Below are positions 57,245-64,000 of a stretch of DNA of 64,000 bases, one piece after another; within the stretch, counting starts at the first letter, position 1, and the number at the start of each line of letters is the position of its first letter. The stretch is from contig JAKVAZ010000008.1 in NCBI GenBank assembly GCA_022447225.1, forward strand, positions 322,643-386,642. The letters are read 5' to 3'. The DNA comes from Fuerstiella sp. Lineage in GTDB: Bacteria; Planctomycetota; Planctomycetia; Planctomycetales; Planctomycetaceae. Position numbers and translations under genes: made by a program. The notes under the pieces were generated by a model. That model ran no database searches, was not told the DNA's origin, and was given only the letters and a program-made list of their open reading frames with translations.

Positions 57245-57535
57245 ACAATACGTGAACAAACTCGCGAGTTTTACCATTGTCGAACAATGGTTCCGGTACC
57301 GCTGCTGCATCTGCTCTACAATTTCCCCGCAGGTCCTCACCGGGAACCGCACAAATTCCCGAAAACCCCGTTCGGTCAAGCTGATGGTGACGCCGACGCA
57401 TTTCGGCTGTGTTTCCCTTATACTCACGGGGTGTCGCAGCCGGTGACTGAGACACCCCCAAGACACTGCGTAACTCCGATATTCACCGACCGGTATCCGT
57501 TTGATTAACGTCTCGTTGCCTGTTTGTGTCAATTC

Positions 57536-59128
57536 ATGTCCAGCCAGCCACCACTTTTCCCCGATTTCGCTTCCGATCCAACGGGAACATCGGCATTCCC
57601 ACTGGCTGTGATCGAGCTTGGAACGTCCGCGATTCGGATGGCAATTGGCATGACGGACGGTACCAACGGCGTTCAAAGTATTGAACAGCTGGTCCAGGGG
57701 ATCAGTCTCGGGAAGGACACGTTCACCGAAGGAGAAATTCGACGGGAGACTCAGCAGCAGTGTGTTGATGTCCTGATGACGTATCGTCGCAAGCTGGAAG
57801 AGTATCAGTGTACAAATCCGCAGCACATCCGTGTGGTTGCGACAAGTGCTGTTCGCGAAGCTCAAAATCGAATGGCCTTCCTGGATCGGATCTACACAGC
57901 CACCAGATTCAATGTGGAGCCGATCGACGATGCTGAAATTGCCCGTGTCACATACCTGTCCATGAGACCCATCCTGCAGTCCCATCCCGATCTGCGGGAT
58001 GCAACAACCATGTTGATGGAAGTCGGAGGCGGAAATACAGACGTACTGCTCCTTCAGGGGAATAACATTCTCCATTCCCAGTCCTGGCGTCTGGGTGCTC
58101 TCCGTCTGCAGGAGATGCTAAAAACGTACAAGACCTCTCAGACGCAGTCCATCGCCATCATGACAGGACAGATCGAACGAGTTCTGGAACAGATGAATGA
58201 AATCGTACCCAAAGATCGTCCGGTCGAACTGATGGCGTTGGGAGGGGATGTGCGATTTGCCGCTCGCGAACTGCAGCGAGATCTGAATGAGTCACCGATC
58301 TTGCGTCTGCCACTCAGGGAACTTGCCCGTCTGACCCGCGAAATGCGCAACCTGACTATCGACCAGATCGTCTTGAAGTATCACGTTGAATTGTCACAGG
58401 CTGAGACCCTGGTGCCTGCCCTGATGACCAATGTTCTGGCAGCACAAATGCTGGGAGTCAAAGATATTCTGGTAACTCAGTTCAACCTGCGTGACGCGTT
58501 GCTCAACAGTCTGCTAAGTTCTTCCGAATGGACTGAAGAATTCTGTGAACAGGTGATTCATTCTGCACGTGAATTTGCCCGTCGGTTTCATGTGGACCTG
58601 ACGCACTCAGAACATGTGGCACAGCTCTCGCGGCAGCTCTTTCGGGGACTTCAGGGAATTCACCAGCTGGATTTGCGCTGTGAAACAATCCTGTATACTG
58701 CAGCCCTGCTGCATGAAACCGGACTTTATGTCAGTCAAAATGCGTATCACAAACATTCATATTATCTGATCAGTCACGGGGAATTGTTCGGACTCAGCGA
58801 CCTGGATCAGCAACTGGTGGCACTGGTTTCTCGTTATCATCGTCGGGCCCTTCCCAAACCGTCACACGAAGCCTACGCCAGGCTGTCCCGGAACAGCCGA
58901 GTCACAATCTCCAGGCTGGCTGCGATGCTGAGACTGGCTGTGAGTCTTGATCACGGACGAGGTCAGAGAATCAACGATATCGAATGTCAGCCGGAACGGC
59001 AGCGTCTGGTGATCAGTGCTCAGGCGTCTTTCGGAGACCTGTCTCTCGAACAACAGGCACTGCGACAGGAAAGTGGCCTCTTTCGTGATGTGTTTGGTAT
59101 GAGCGTCCTGTTGCGACGAGCGACTTAA
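57536..59128 (+). CDS. Ppx/GppA phosphatase family protein with HD-type C-terminal domain
   Basis: I start at ATG 57536; a TTG four codons earlier is less likely. The 530-residue product has the ASKHA fold: phosphate-binding VIELGTSAIRMAIG near residue 25, VVATSAVREA, and EVGGGNTDVLL. The C-terminal domain (about 335-500) is HD-like, with HSEHVAQLSRQLF, AALLHETG in which HE replaces the usual HD, and YHKHSYYLI. It should hydrolyse polyphosphate or pppGpp in the cytosol. It lies immediately before the polyphosphate kinase gene (79 bases from stop to start), so the pair would make and break polyphosphate. Confidence 0.9.
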   Translation: MSSQPPLFPDFASDPTGTSAFPLAVIELGTSAIRMAIGMTDGTNGVQSIEQLVQGISLGKDTFTEGEIRRETQQQCVDVLMTYRRKLEEYQCTNPQHIRVVATSAVREAQNRMAFLDRIYTATRFNVEPIDDAEIARVTYLSMRPILQSHPDLRDATTMLMEVGGGNTDVLLLQGNNILHSQSWRLGALRLQEMLKTYKTSQTQSIAIMTGQIERVLEQMNEIVPKDRPVELMALGGDVRFAARELQRDLNESPILRLPLRELARLTREMRNLTIDQIVLKYHVELSQAETLVPALMTNVLAAQMLGVKDILVTQFNLRDALLNSLLSSSEWTEEFCEQVIHSAREFARRFHVDLTHSEHVAQLSRQLFRGLQGIHQLDLRCETILYTAALLHETGLYVSQNAYHKHSYYLISHGELFGLSDLDQQLVALVSRYHRRALPKPSHEAYARLSRNSRVTISRLAAMLRLAVSLDHGRGQRINDIECQPERQRLVISAQASFGDLSLEQQALRQESGLFRDVFGMSVLLRRAT

Positions 59129-59206
59129 GCATCCTGAACGGGCGACAGAACATTGAGTTTGTCTGCTGCGCAATCCGGCGTGGCATCGAAGAAAGAACTT
59201 TCGGTT

Positions 59207-61294
59207 ATGTCGAAAATGTTCGTAAATCGAGAACTCAGCTGGCTGGAATTCAACCAGCGTGTACTGGACGAAGGCCGCGATACCAAGGTGCCTTTACTGG
59301 AACGATTGAGATTCCTGGCGATCACGGCATCGAACCTCGATGAGTTCTTTATGGTCCGAATCGGAGGCCTGAAGACAGCAATCCGCCAAAATTCCGAATC
59401 GACCGGTCCGGAGGGAATGACACCTGCTGAACAACTGTCCGCTGCGACCGCTCGGGTCCATTCCATGATGGCAGACCTGTACGAATTTTTTCTGAACGAA
59501 CTCGATCCCCAGCTGACGAAAGTCGGCATCCGCCGACGACATTCTACGGAATTAACCGAAGATCAAACGGCATATGTTGAAGGTATCTTTGACGAACAAA
59601 TTTCATCAGTCCTGACTCCGATTGCGATCCATGATCCGTCTCGTTTTCCGCTGCTGCAGGGTCACACGGTCAATATCGCCGTTCAACTTGCGCCTGAAGA
59701 AGGACAGGATGACTTTCGATTTGCTGTCATCCCGTTCGGAAAATCGGACTTGAGATTCATCACGCTGCCTTCCGATGGAGGTTTCGAATTCATCCTTGCG
59801 GAAGATCTGATCGAGTTGTTCATCCAGCGATTCTTTCCAGGGGAAGACGTCATCTCCACGGTCGCGTTTCGAATCACCCGCAATGCTGATATGAGCGTCC
59901 GTGAAGATGATGGTTCAGATCTGCTGGCCGAAATGGAAGACATTCTGGATGAACGCAAGGAGAGTTTTTGCGTGCGTCTGGAACTTTCCGATCAGGTAAC
60001 AAGCCCGCTGCAGTCATTTCTGAAATCTTTGTTACGGATTTCTGACAGCGACGTCTATGTGGTACCGGGGCCAACCGGATTCAGTGACTTCATGCGACTG
60101 GCGGACCTGAACGGATTCAGTGACTACCGGTACCCTCGATGGACTCCTAAAGACTCGCCGCGGATGGAACCTGGAGCATCCATCTTCGACGTCATTCGGG
60201 CCGGGGATGTATTGCTGGTGCATCCGTATGAATCGTTTGATCCGGTGGTACGACTGGTCAATGAATCGGCAGACGATCCGGACGTGCTGGCGATCAAACA
60301 GACACTTTACCGTACCAGTCGCAACAGTCCCATTATCGAGGGACTGATGCGAGCCGCCGAAAGCGGCAAGAACGTAACAGCAATCGTCGAATTGAAAGCC
60401 CGTTTTGACGAAGCACGTAACATTGAATGGGCCAGGAGAATGGAATATGCCGGCATTCAGGTGATTTACGGTGTTCGGGGACTCAAGACCCATGCCAAGG
60501 CCTGCATCGTCGTACGGCGGGAACCTCAGGGCTTTGTTCGTTACGTTCATTTCGGCACTGGTAATTACAACGAAATCACGGCTCGCCTGTATACGGACCT
60601 GAGCTACATGACGTGTCAGGAAGACCTGGGCAGTGACGCTGTTTCCTGGTTCAACGCAGTGACTGGTTATTCGCAACTGCAGGAACTGCGGCGACTCGTG
60701 TCCGCTCCTGTCGGATTGCGAGAAAAAATTCTGGAGATGATTTCGCTGGAAACGGAACATGCCCGGAATGGAGGCGAGGCCCGAATCGTGGCGAAATGTA
60801 ACTCACTCGCCGACCCGGAAATCATTCAGGCGCTGTATGATGCTGCGCAGGCCGGCGTCAACATCCAGCTGAATGTTCGAGGCATCTGTTGTCTCATGCC
60901 ACAGGTCCCCGGACTCAGTGACCGCATTCATGTGACGAGTATCGTTGATCGTTTTCTGGAACATTCACGGATCTTTTACTTCTATCACGGTGGTGACCGA
61001 CTGGTCTTTATATCCAGCGCTGATCTGATGCCGCGCAATCTGGATCGTCGAGTCGAATTGTTGATTCCGATTCTGGATGAGGACTGCAAGCAGCGTGTCA
61101 TCGAACTGCTGGAACTGTGCCTTGATGACAATGTTAAGGTACGCCGAATTTTACCCAACGGCGGTTACGAAACAGTTTCGACAACGTTTCCGACAGTGCG
61201 AAGCCAGGAAGAATGTCAGCGACTGGCTACAAAAGCAGAGGAACAAGCTGTGAAACGAAAGCGCATGATGTTTACCCCACAGTCACCACAGTAA
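59207..61294 (+). CDS. ppk1: Polyphosphate kinase 1
   Basis: I start at ATG 59207, which gives 695 residues; a TTG at 59153 would add 18. The N domain opens with FVNRELSWLEFNQRVL. The two active-site histidines are His429 (GLKTHAKAC), the phosphorylated residue, and His586 (FLEHSRIFYF), 157 residues apart as in E. coli (435 and 592). FGTGNYNEITA and SSADLMPRNLDRR mark the phospholipase-D-like C domains. The enzyme makes polyphosphate from ATP at the membrane or in the cytosol. It follows the Ppx/GppA gene on the same strand; low phosphate control is likely but no Pho box was recognised. Confidence 0.96.
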   Translation: MSKMFVNRELSWLEFNQRVLDEGRDTKVPLLERLRFLAITASNLDEFFMVRIGGLKTAIRQNSESTGPEGMTPAEQLSAATARVHSMMADLYEFFLNELDPQLTKVGIRRRHSTELTEDQTAYVEGIFDEQISSVLTPIAIHDPSRFPLLQGHTVNIAVQLAPEEGQDDFRFAVIPFGKSDLRFITLPSDGGFEFILAEDLIELFIQRFFPGEDVISTVAFRITRNADMSVREDDGSDLLAEMEDILDERKESFCVRLELSDQVTSPLQSFLKSLLRISDSDVYVVPGPTGFSDFMRLADLNGFSDYRYPRWTPKDSPRMEPGASIFDVIRAGDVLLVHPYESFDPVVRLVNESADDPDVLAIKQTLYRTSRNSPIIEGLMRAAESGKNVTAIVELKARFDEARNIEWARRMEYAGIQVIYGVRGLKTHAKACIVVRREPQGFVRYVHFGTGNYNEITARLYTDLSYMTCQEDLGSDAVSWFNAVTGYSQLQELRRLVSAPVGLREKILEMISLETEHARNGGEARIVAKCNSLADPEIIQALYDAAQAGVNIQLNVRGICCLMPQVPGLSDRIHVTSIVDRFLEHSRIFYFYHGGDRLVFISSADLMPRNLDRRVELLIPILDEDCKQRVIELLELCLDDNVKVRRILPNGGYETVSTTFPTVRSQEECQRLATKAEEQAVKRKRMMFTPQSPQ

Positions 61295-61419
61295 TCCGCA
61301 GGGGTCGATACAGACCGATGGCGGACAGTCTGTCGCAAACCAGTGTCCGGAGTTCCGGCAACACCAGGTAACCCGACCACCGAACTGTCTGAGACGGTGG
61401 ACTGTGAAACCATACCGGC

Positions 61420-61805
61420 TTAAACAATCATGAAAGTGGCTGTGACGTCAGTGATCAGATCTCCACCGTTCTGAACTCGAACTTCACCGCTGGAGTCAAC
61501 GAAAAACATTCGTTAACTTTCGATTGATCTGAACAGTTTGTCCCACATACAGCGAACGATGGTAACGCAGTGCAGGTGGTCACGGCTTTCCTGTTCCGCA
61601 GATCCAGGACACTGGACATCACGGCGTCAAGTGCCGTGAAGACGATGCCTCCATGGATAACATTGTCGTAACCGAAAGATTCTGAGTGCCCGTGAATGCA
61701 GCCTGACGCCGGCATCCAGTGAAAACTGCAGTGCAGACCGGCGGGATTGTCCGGACCACATCCGAAACACATCGGTGCCTTTTCAGTCTGACTGTCGCCG
61801 ATCAC
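61420..61805 (-). pseudogene. Hotdog-fold (PaaI-like) thioesterase with two apparent frameshifts
   Basis: The frame from GTG 61805 starts normally for the family: CFGCGPDNPAGLH (about residues 13-25) and VIHGGIVFTALDAVMSSVLD with its catalytic-type Asp. Near 61566-61580 the family sequence moves one frame on, to RYHRSLYVGQTVQINRKLTN, and near 61493-61500, beside a run of five T, it moves one more, to DSSGEVRVQNGGDLITDVTA and a stop at 61420. Without the shifts the frame ends at 61455 with unrelated sequence. Two indels in one short gene mean decay or sequencing error. The intact product would hydrolyse an acyl-CoA thioester in the cytosol. Confidence 0.75.
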
Positions 61806-61889
61806 AGAATTGCGTCTGTTCGTATCGCATCAGCCGCTGCTGTAACGCTGCAACATGAATTGAGATCCGCCACAAAAAACGAATGTAGA

Positions 61890-63188
61890 CTATTCCCACC
61901 CATATGACCTGAAATACAGCGGCGGGATCTGTTCGGCGGGAGTCTTTCCTGCCAGCTTGAGAACAATTCCCATCGGCGCTGGGCCAAAATCCCGCTCATT
62001 CAAACGACCGTTGTAGGCGTTCCCGCCCCATCGCGACGACAGCGCCACCAGATCAAATGAAACAAACATCTCTGTCATCAGATCGAATACCGCCTGGCCC
62101 TCAAGCTCAGCATCGACCCCGCGTTTCTGAAGTTTCGGAATTCCCGGTCCCGGATGGTTCCATTTCCCTTCAATATGGACACCGTCGTGAACTTCGGACG
62201 TCCGCGTCCGGCCCCGGAAATGCAGCGACACCAGGTTTCCTTTCACATTGATCACCTCAGTCAGTAACTCCGCGTGTTCCACAGCTTTTTTGGGAAAGGA
62301 CTTCGTATGACCCCGGACCAGATCGACAAAATGGAAACAGGCCAGTCTTTCCACAATATCGCGGGGAACCTCGTGCTTTAACCCTTTAGTCGGATGCTTT
62401 GGCACAAAAGCCTGCGCTTCATCGTTGCGAAACCACACATAGTCCAGATTGTACGCGTCCCTGTCGGGCGACGTATCCGGTGCCACTTTGCGGGGCAGGT
62501 CTCGACAGATTGAACTCAACACCAGACCATCGTAAGGATACTGACTTTTCCCTTCAGCACTGTCTCGCTCAGCGATGGCTTCGACAAACTCGTCGCTGCT
62601 CAAAAACTTCTCGTCTGCCGAAAGTTTTTCCCATTTCTCCAGACCCTGGCGTATGTGTTCTTCAACTTTCCGAGGGTCATGAATCGCTTCATGCGAACCG
62701 GACAACAGCAACCCGTTGGGCGTCGCCACAAAGACACCCTGCATGGACACTGAATCGTTACTCTGCTTCTTGATTTTTTGCATGAGGCGGCTTTCGAAGC
62801 TGGTTCCAACCCCCAGATACTTTCCCGGGCGTTCGATCTGGTCGGCTGTGGGAATCAGCAACGTAGACAAATCCTGCAACGTGGAGTCGGTCCAGACTAA
62901 CTGCCTGGAACTAACACCATTGCCTCATGTGCAGCCAAGCGGATGACCGTTCATCAGGACGATCATCACAGGCTTATCATTGTTCTGAGCATCCACGATG
63001 CCCTGCAGAACGGATGTGCGCCATGCAATCCTGCAATAGGACTGCTCACTCGAATCGGAAATGACCTGCGTGCGGCATTGCGAGTGTTCGGCAGACAATA
63101 GCGGCAGCGGATTGCTGTCATCGCTACGACCGATGTTTGTCCCGTACAACAGGGTGATCGCGATGATTCCGGACACAAGGTTCTTCAT
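61890..63188 (-). CDS. Exported thioredoxin-like protein with in-frame TGA, candidate selenoprotein
   Basis: From ATG 63188 (GGAG six bases upstream) one frame runs to 61890, 432 codons, interrupted only by TGA at 62925-62927 (codon 88). A signal peptide (about 1-22) is followed by a thioredoxin-like strand KPVMIVLMNGHPLGCT; Cys86-Thr87-TGA88 then sits where thioredoxins carry their CxxC motif. After the TGA the sequence resumes as GNGVSSRQLVW and keeps good coding character for 344 more residues, with no further stop. A hairpin fit for a bacterial SECIS lies downstream of the TGA. Selenocysteine at 88 (CxU) is my favoured reading; a nonsense mutation or base error (for example TGC to TGA) is the alternative. 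The 5' part alone would end at residue 87. Confidence 0.6.
62891..62909 (-). promoter_or_regulatory. Hairpin after the in-frame TGA, SECIS candidate
   Basis: On the minus strand, TCCAG (62909-62905) pairs with CTGGA (62895-62891) around the 9-base loop GCAGTTAGT. The loop begins with G and starts 20 bases after the TGA. An irregular lower stem (GG/CC, G-C, U-A, G-C pairs with mismatches) can extend it. This meets the usual loose rules for bacterial SECIS elements (loop 16-37 bases after UGA, G among its first two bases). Confidence 0.4.
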
Positions 63189-63512
63189 AAATGTCTCCAT
63201 GCTGTTATTTGAACGGCAGTCTGCCTGATGAAGTCATTGTATTGTATCATTGCAATGACGCTTTCAGTAATCGGGATGGGGAATGATTCCGGTTGAACCA
63301 CGACTCCAGGTTGGATGTTGATACTGCAGTATTTTCGAATGGACTGTGTTTTCGAATGGACTGTGTTTTTTGACTCCACGGACCCGGTAAAAATCAAACC
63401 CGCCTTCGATCTTCTGTTTGCAGAGCGTGACACTGTTCCCCATACTTATTGTAGATTACGATGGGAGCAATACGGTTCGGCAGAAGACAGGAAAAAATCG
63501 GAGGCGCAGGTG
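63189..63512. other. Intergenic stretch with a short tandem repeat
   Basis: Region between the divergent thioredoxin-like and Gfo/Idh/MocA genes; it holds a 17-base perfect tandem duplication at 63332-63365 and no gene. Confidence 0.5.
63332..63365. repeat. 17-bp perfect tandem duplication
   Basis: TTTTCGAATGGACTGTG occurs twice in direct succession (63332-63348 and 63349-63365) and is followed by a T run. It contains the palindrome TTCGAA. It may be polymerase slippage or a paired binding site upstream of one of the flanking genes. Confidence 0.75.
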
Positions 63513-64000
63513 ATGAAAAGACGAAGTTTTCTAAAGACGAGTGCAGTGGGGGCTGCGGTTGCTGCTGGAGCAGCGAGTGACGGACGGGCTGAAGCGTCGG
63601 CCGCTAACAAAGTCACTTTGGCCGTCATGGGAGTCCGCGGCAGAGGCAGGAACCTGATCAACTACTTCGGACAGATGCCGGACGTCGATCTCGCTTACCT
63701 TTGCGACGTCGACCGGAATGTAGTCGAGCCGGCGATGAAAATCGCAGAGGAAGGACAAGGGAAACGACCCCGATTTGAAGAAGATATTCGACGTGTTCTG
63801 GACGATCCGGCTGTTGATGCCATCGTGGTCTCGACTCCGATTCACTGGCATGCCCCTGCGACCATTCTGGCCTGCGAGGCGGGAAAGGATGTGTATGTCG
63901 AAAAGCCCATCTCGCACAATGTGCGCGAGGGGCGACTGATGGTGAACGCGGCAAAAAAACATAATCGGATCGTCCAGGTGGGAACCCAGGCACGTAGCCG
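63513..64000 (+). CDS. Gfo/Idh/MocA-family oxidoreductase, Tat-exported, 3' end outside window
   Basis: ATG 63513 is preceded by GGAGG at 63500-63504. The open frame continues beyond base 64000, giving 162 residues here. It starts with a twin-arginine leader (KRRSFLK, then an Ala-rich stretch), then the Rossmann fold with LAVMGVRGRGRNL (about residues 36-48), AYLCDVD with the Asp that binds the adenosine ribose, STPIHWHAPA and the catalytic VEKPISHN (Glu130, Lys131, Pro132). Exported members of this family are frequent in planctomycetes, where they use NAD(P) for redox or hydrolysis of sugar derivatives. The C-terminal substrate domain is not seen. It is divergent from the thioredoxin-like gene. 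Confidence 0.92.
   Translation, partial: MKRRSFLKTSAVGAAVAAGAASDGRAEASAANKVTLAVMGVRGRGRNLINYFGQMPDVDLAYLCDVDRNVVEPAMKIAEEGQGKRPRFEEDIRRVLDDPAVDAIVVSTPIHWHAPATILACEAGKDVYVEKPISHNVREGRLMVNAAKKHNRIVQVGTQARS

Noticed and set aside
57083-58075. A 330-codon minus-strand frame across the VWA and Ppx/GppA genes
   Set aside because: Overlaps two real genes on the other strand and shows no family resemblance.
1-64000. CRISPR arrays, tRNA or rRNA genes, complete insertion sequences, replication origins
   Set aside because: None was found by reading: no regularly spaced direct repeats, no cloverleaf-like sequences with a T-arm, no transposase of normal length, and no DnaA-box cluster.

Overview
The window looks like a piece of a planctomycete chromosome, probably from the order Planctomycetales. 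The signs are three DUF1501 proteins with Tat-type N-termini, a DUF1559 protein with a type IV prepilin leader, a large PVC-type cytochrome c / membrane-bound-dehydrogenase fusion, several FG-GAP/VCBS and HEAT proteins, many twin-arginine leaders, long AT-poor intergenic stretches and few operons. No tRNA, rRNA, CRISPR array or intact mobile element was found. Both ends cut genes: an enolase-superfamily enzyme at base 1 and a Gfo/Idh/MocA oxidoreductase at base 64000.

Layout. 1-5232: the end of a mandelate-racemase-like enzyme, a short-chain dehydrogenase translationally coupled to it, a secreted tandem metallo-beta-lactamase-fold protein, and an overlapping membrane protein of unknown function. 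5909-15347: a DUF1990 protein, an NDUFA9-like epimerase, a secreted all-helical protein of unknown role, and a 1750-residue fusion of a deacetylase-like domain, FG-GAP repeats, dehydrogenase propeller, HEAT repeats, cytochrome c and a carbohydrate-binding-like domain. 15958-22103: a loose string of small genes (membrane protein, integrase fragment, Cys-rich exported protein, DUF1559, DUF4198, beta-carbonic anhydrase, cupin, DUF2238). 22291-37390: an accessory region rich in exported proteins (sialidase, propeller protein with a decayed partial copy beside it, FG-GAP protein, two DUF1501 proteins, metallophosphoesterase, a second tandem MBL protein, serine beta-lactamase-like hydrolase, Tat-exported enolase-superfamily enzyme).

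37570-49218: a parallel beta-helix protein, then a four-gene sucrose cluster on the minus strand (sucrose-phosphate synthase, amylosucrase, sucrose-phosphatase, fructokinase), pdxJ and an NHL-repeat protein. 49930-61294: DUF1501, a membrane-anchored TAXI receptor, a MoxR / DUF58 / BatD-like / BatA-like operon, and a polyphosphate pair (Ppx/GppA-HD and Ppk1). 61420-64000: a hotdog thioesterase broken by two frameshifts, a thioredoxin-like gene with an in-frame TGA, and the Gfo/Idh/MocA gene.

The strongest lead is the thioredoxin-like gene at 61890-63188. One reading frame runs through a single TGA placed two residues after a cysteine (Cys86-Thr-TGA88), where a thioredoxin fold carries its redox motif. 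A hairpin with a 9-nt loop starting with G lies 20 nt after the TGA, as in bacterial SECIS elements. It is a candidate selenoprotein, but a nonsense mutation or a sequence error is not excluded, especially as the next gene carries two apparent frameshifts. Other notable points are a catalytically eroded N-terminal domain in one of two paralogous tandem MBL proteins, an 84-bp diverged repeat present twice, two apparently intact sucrose-phosphatase domains in one cluster, and several gene remnants (integrase, propeller paralogue, possible metallophosphoesterase).
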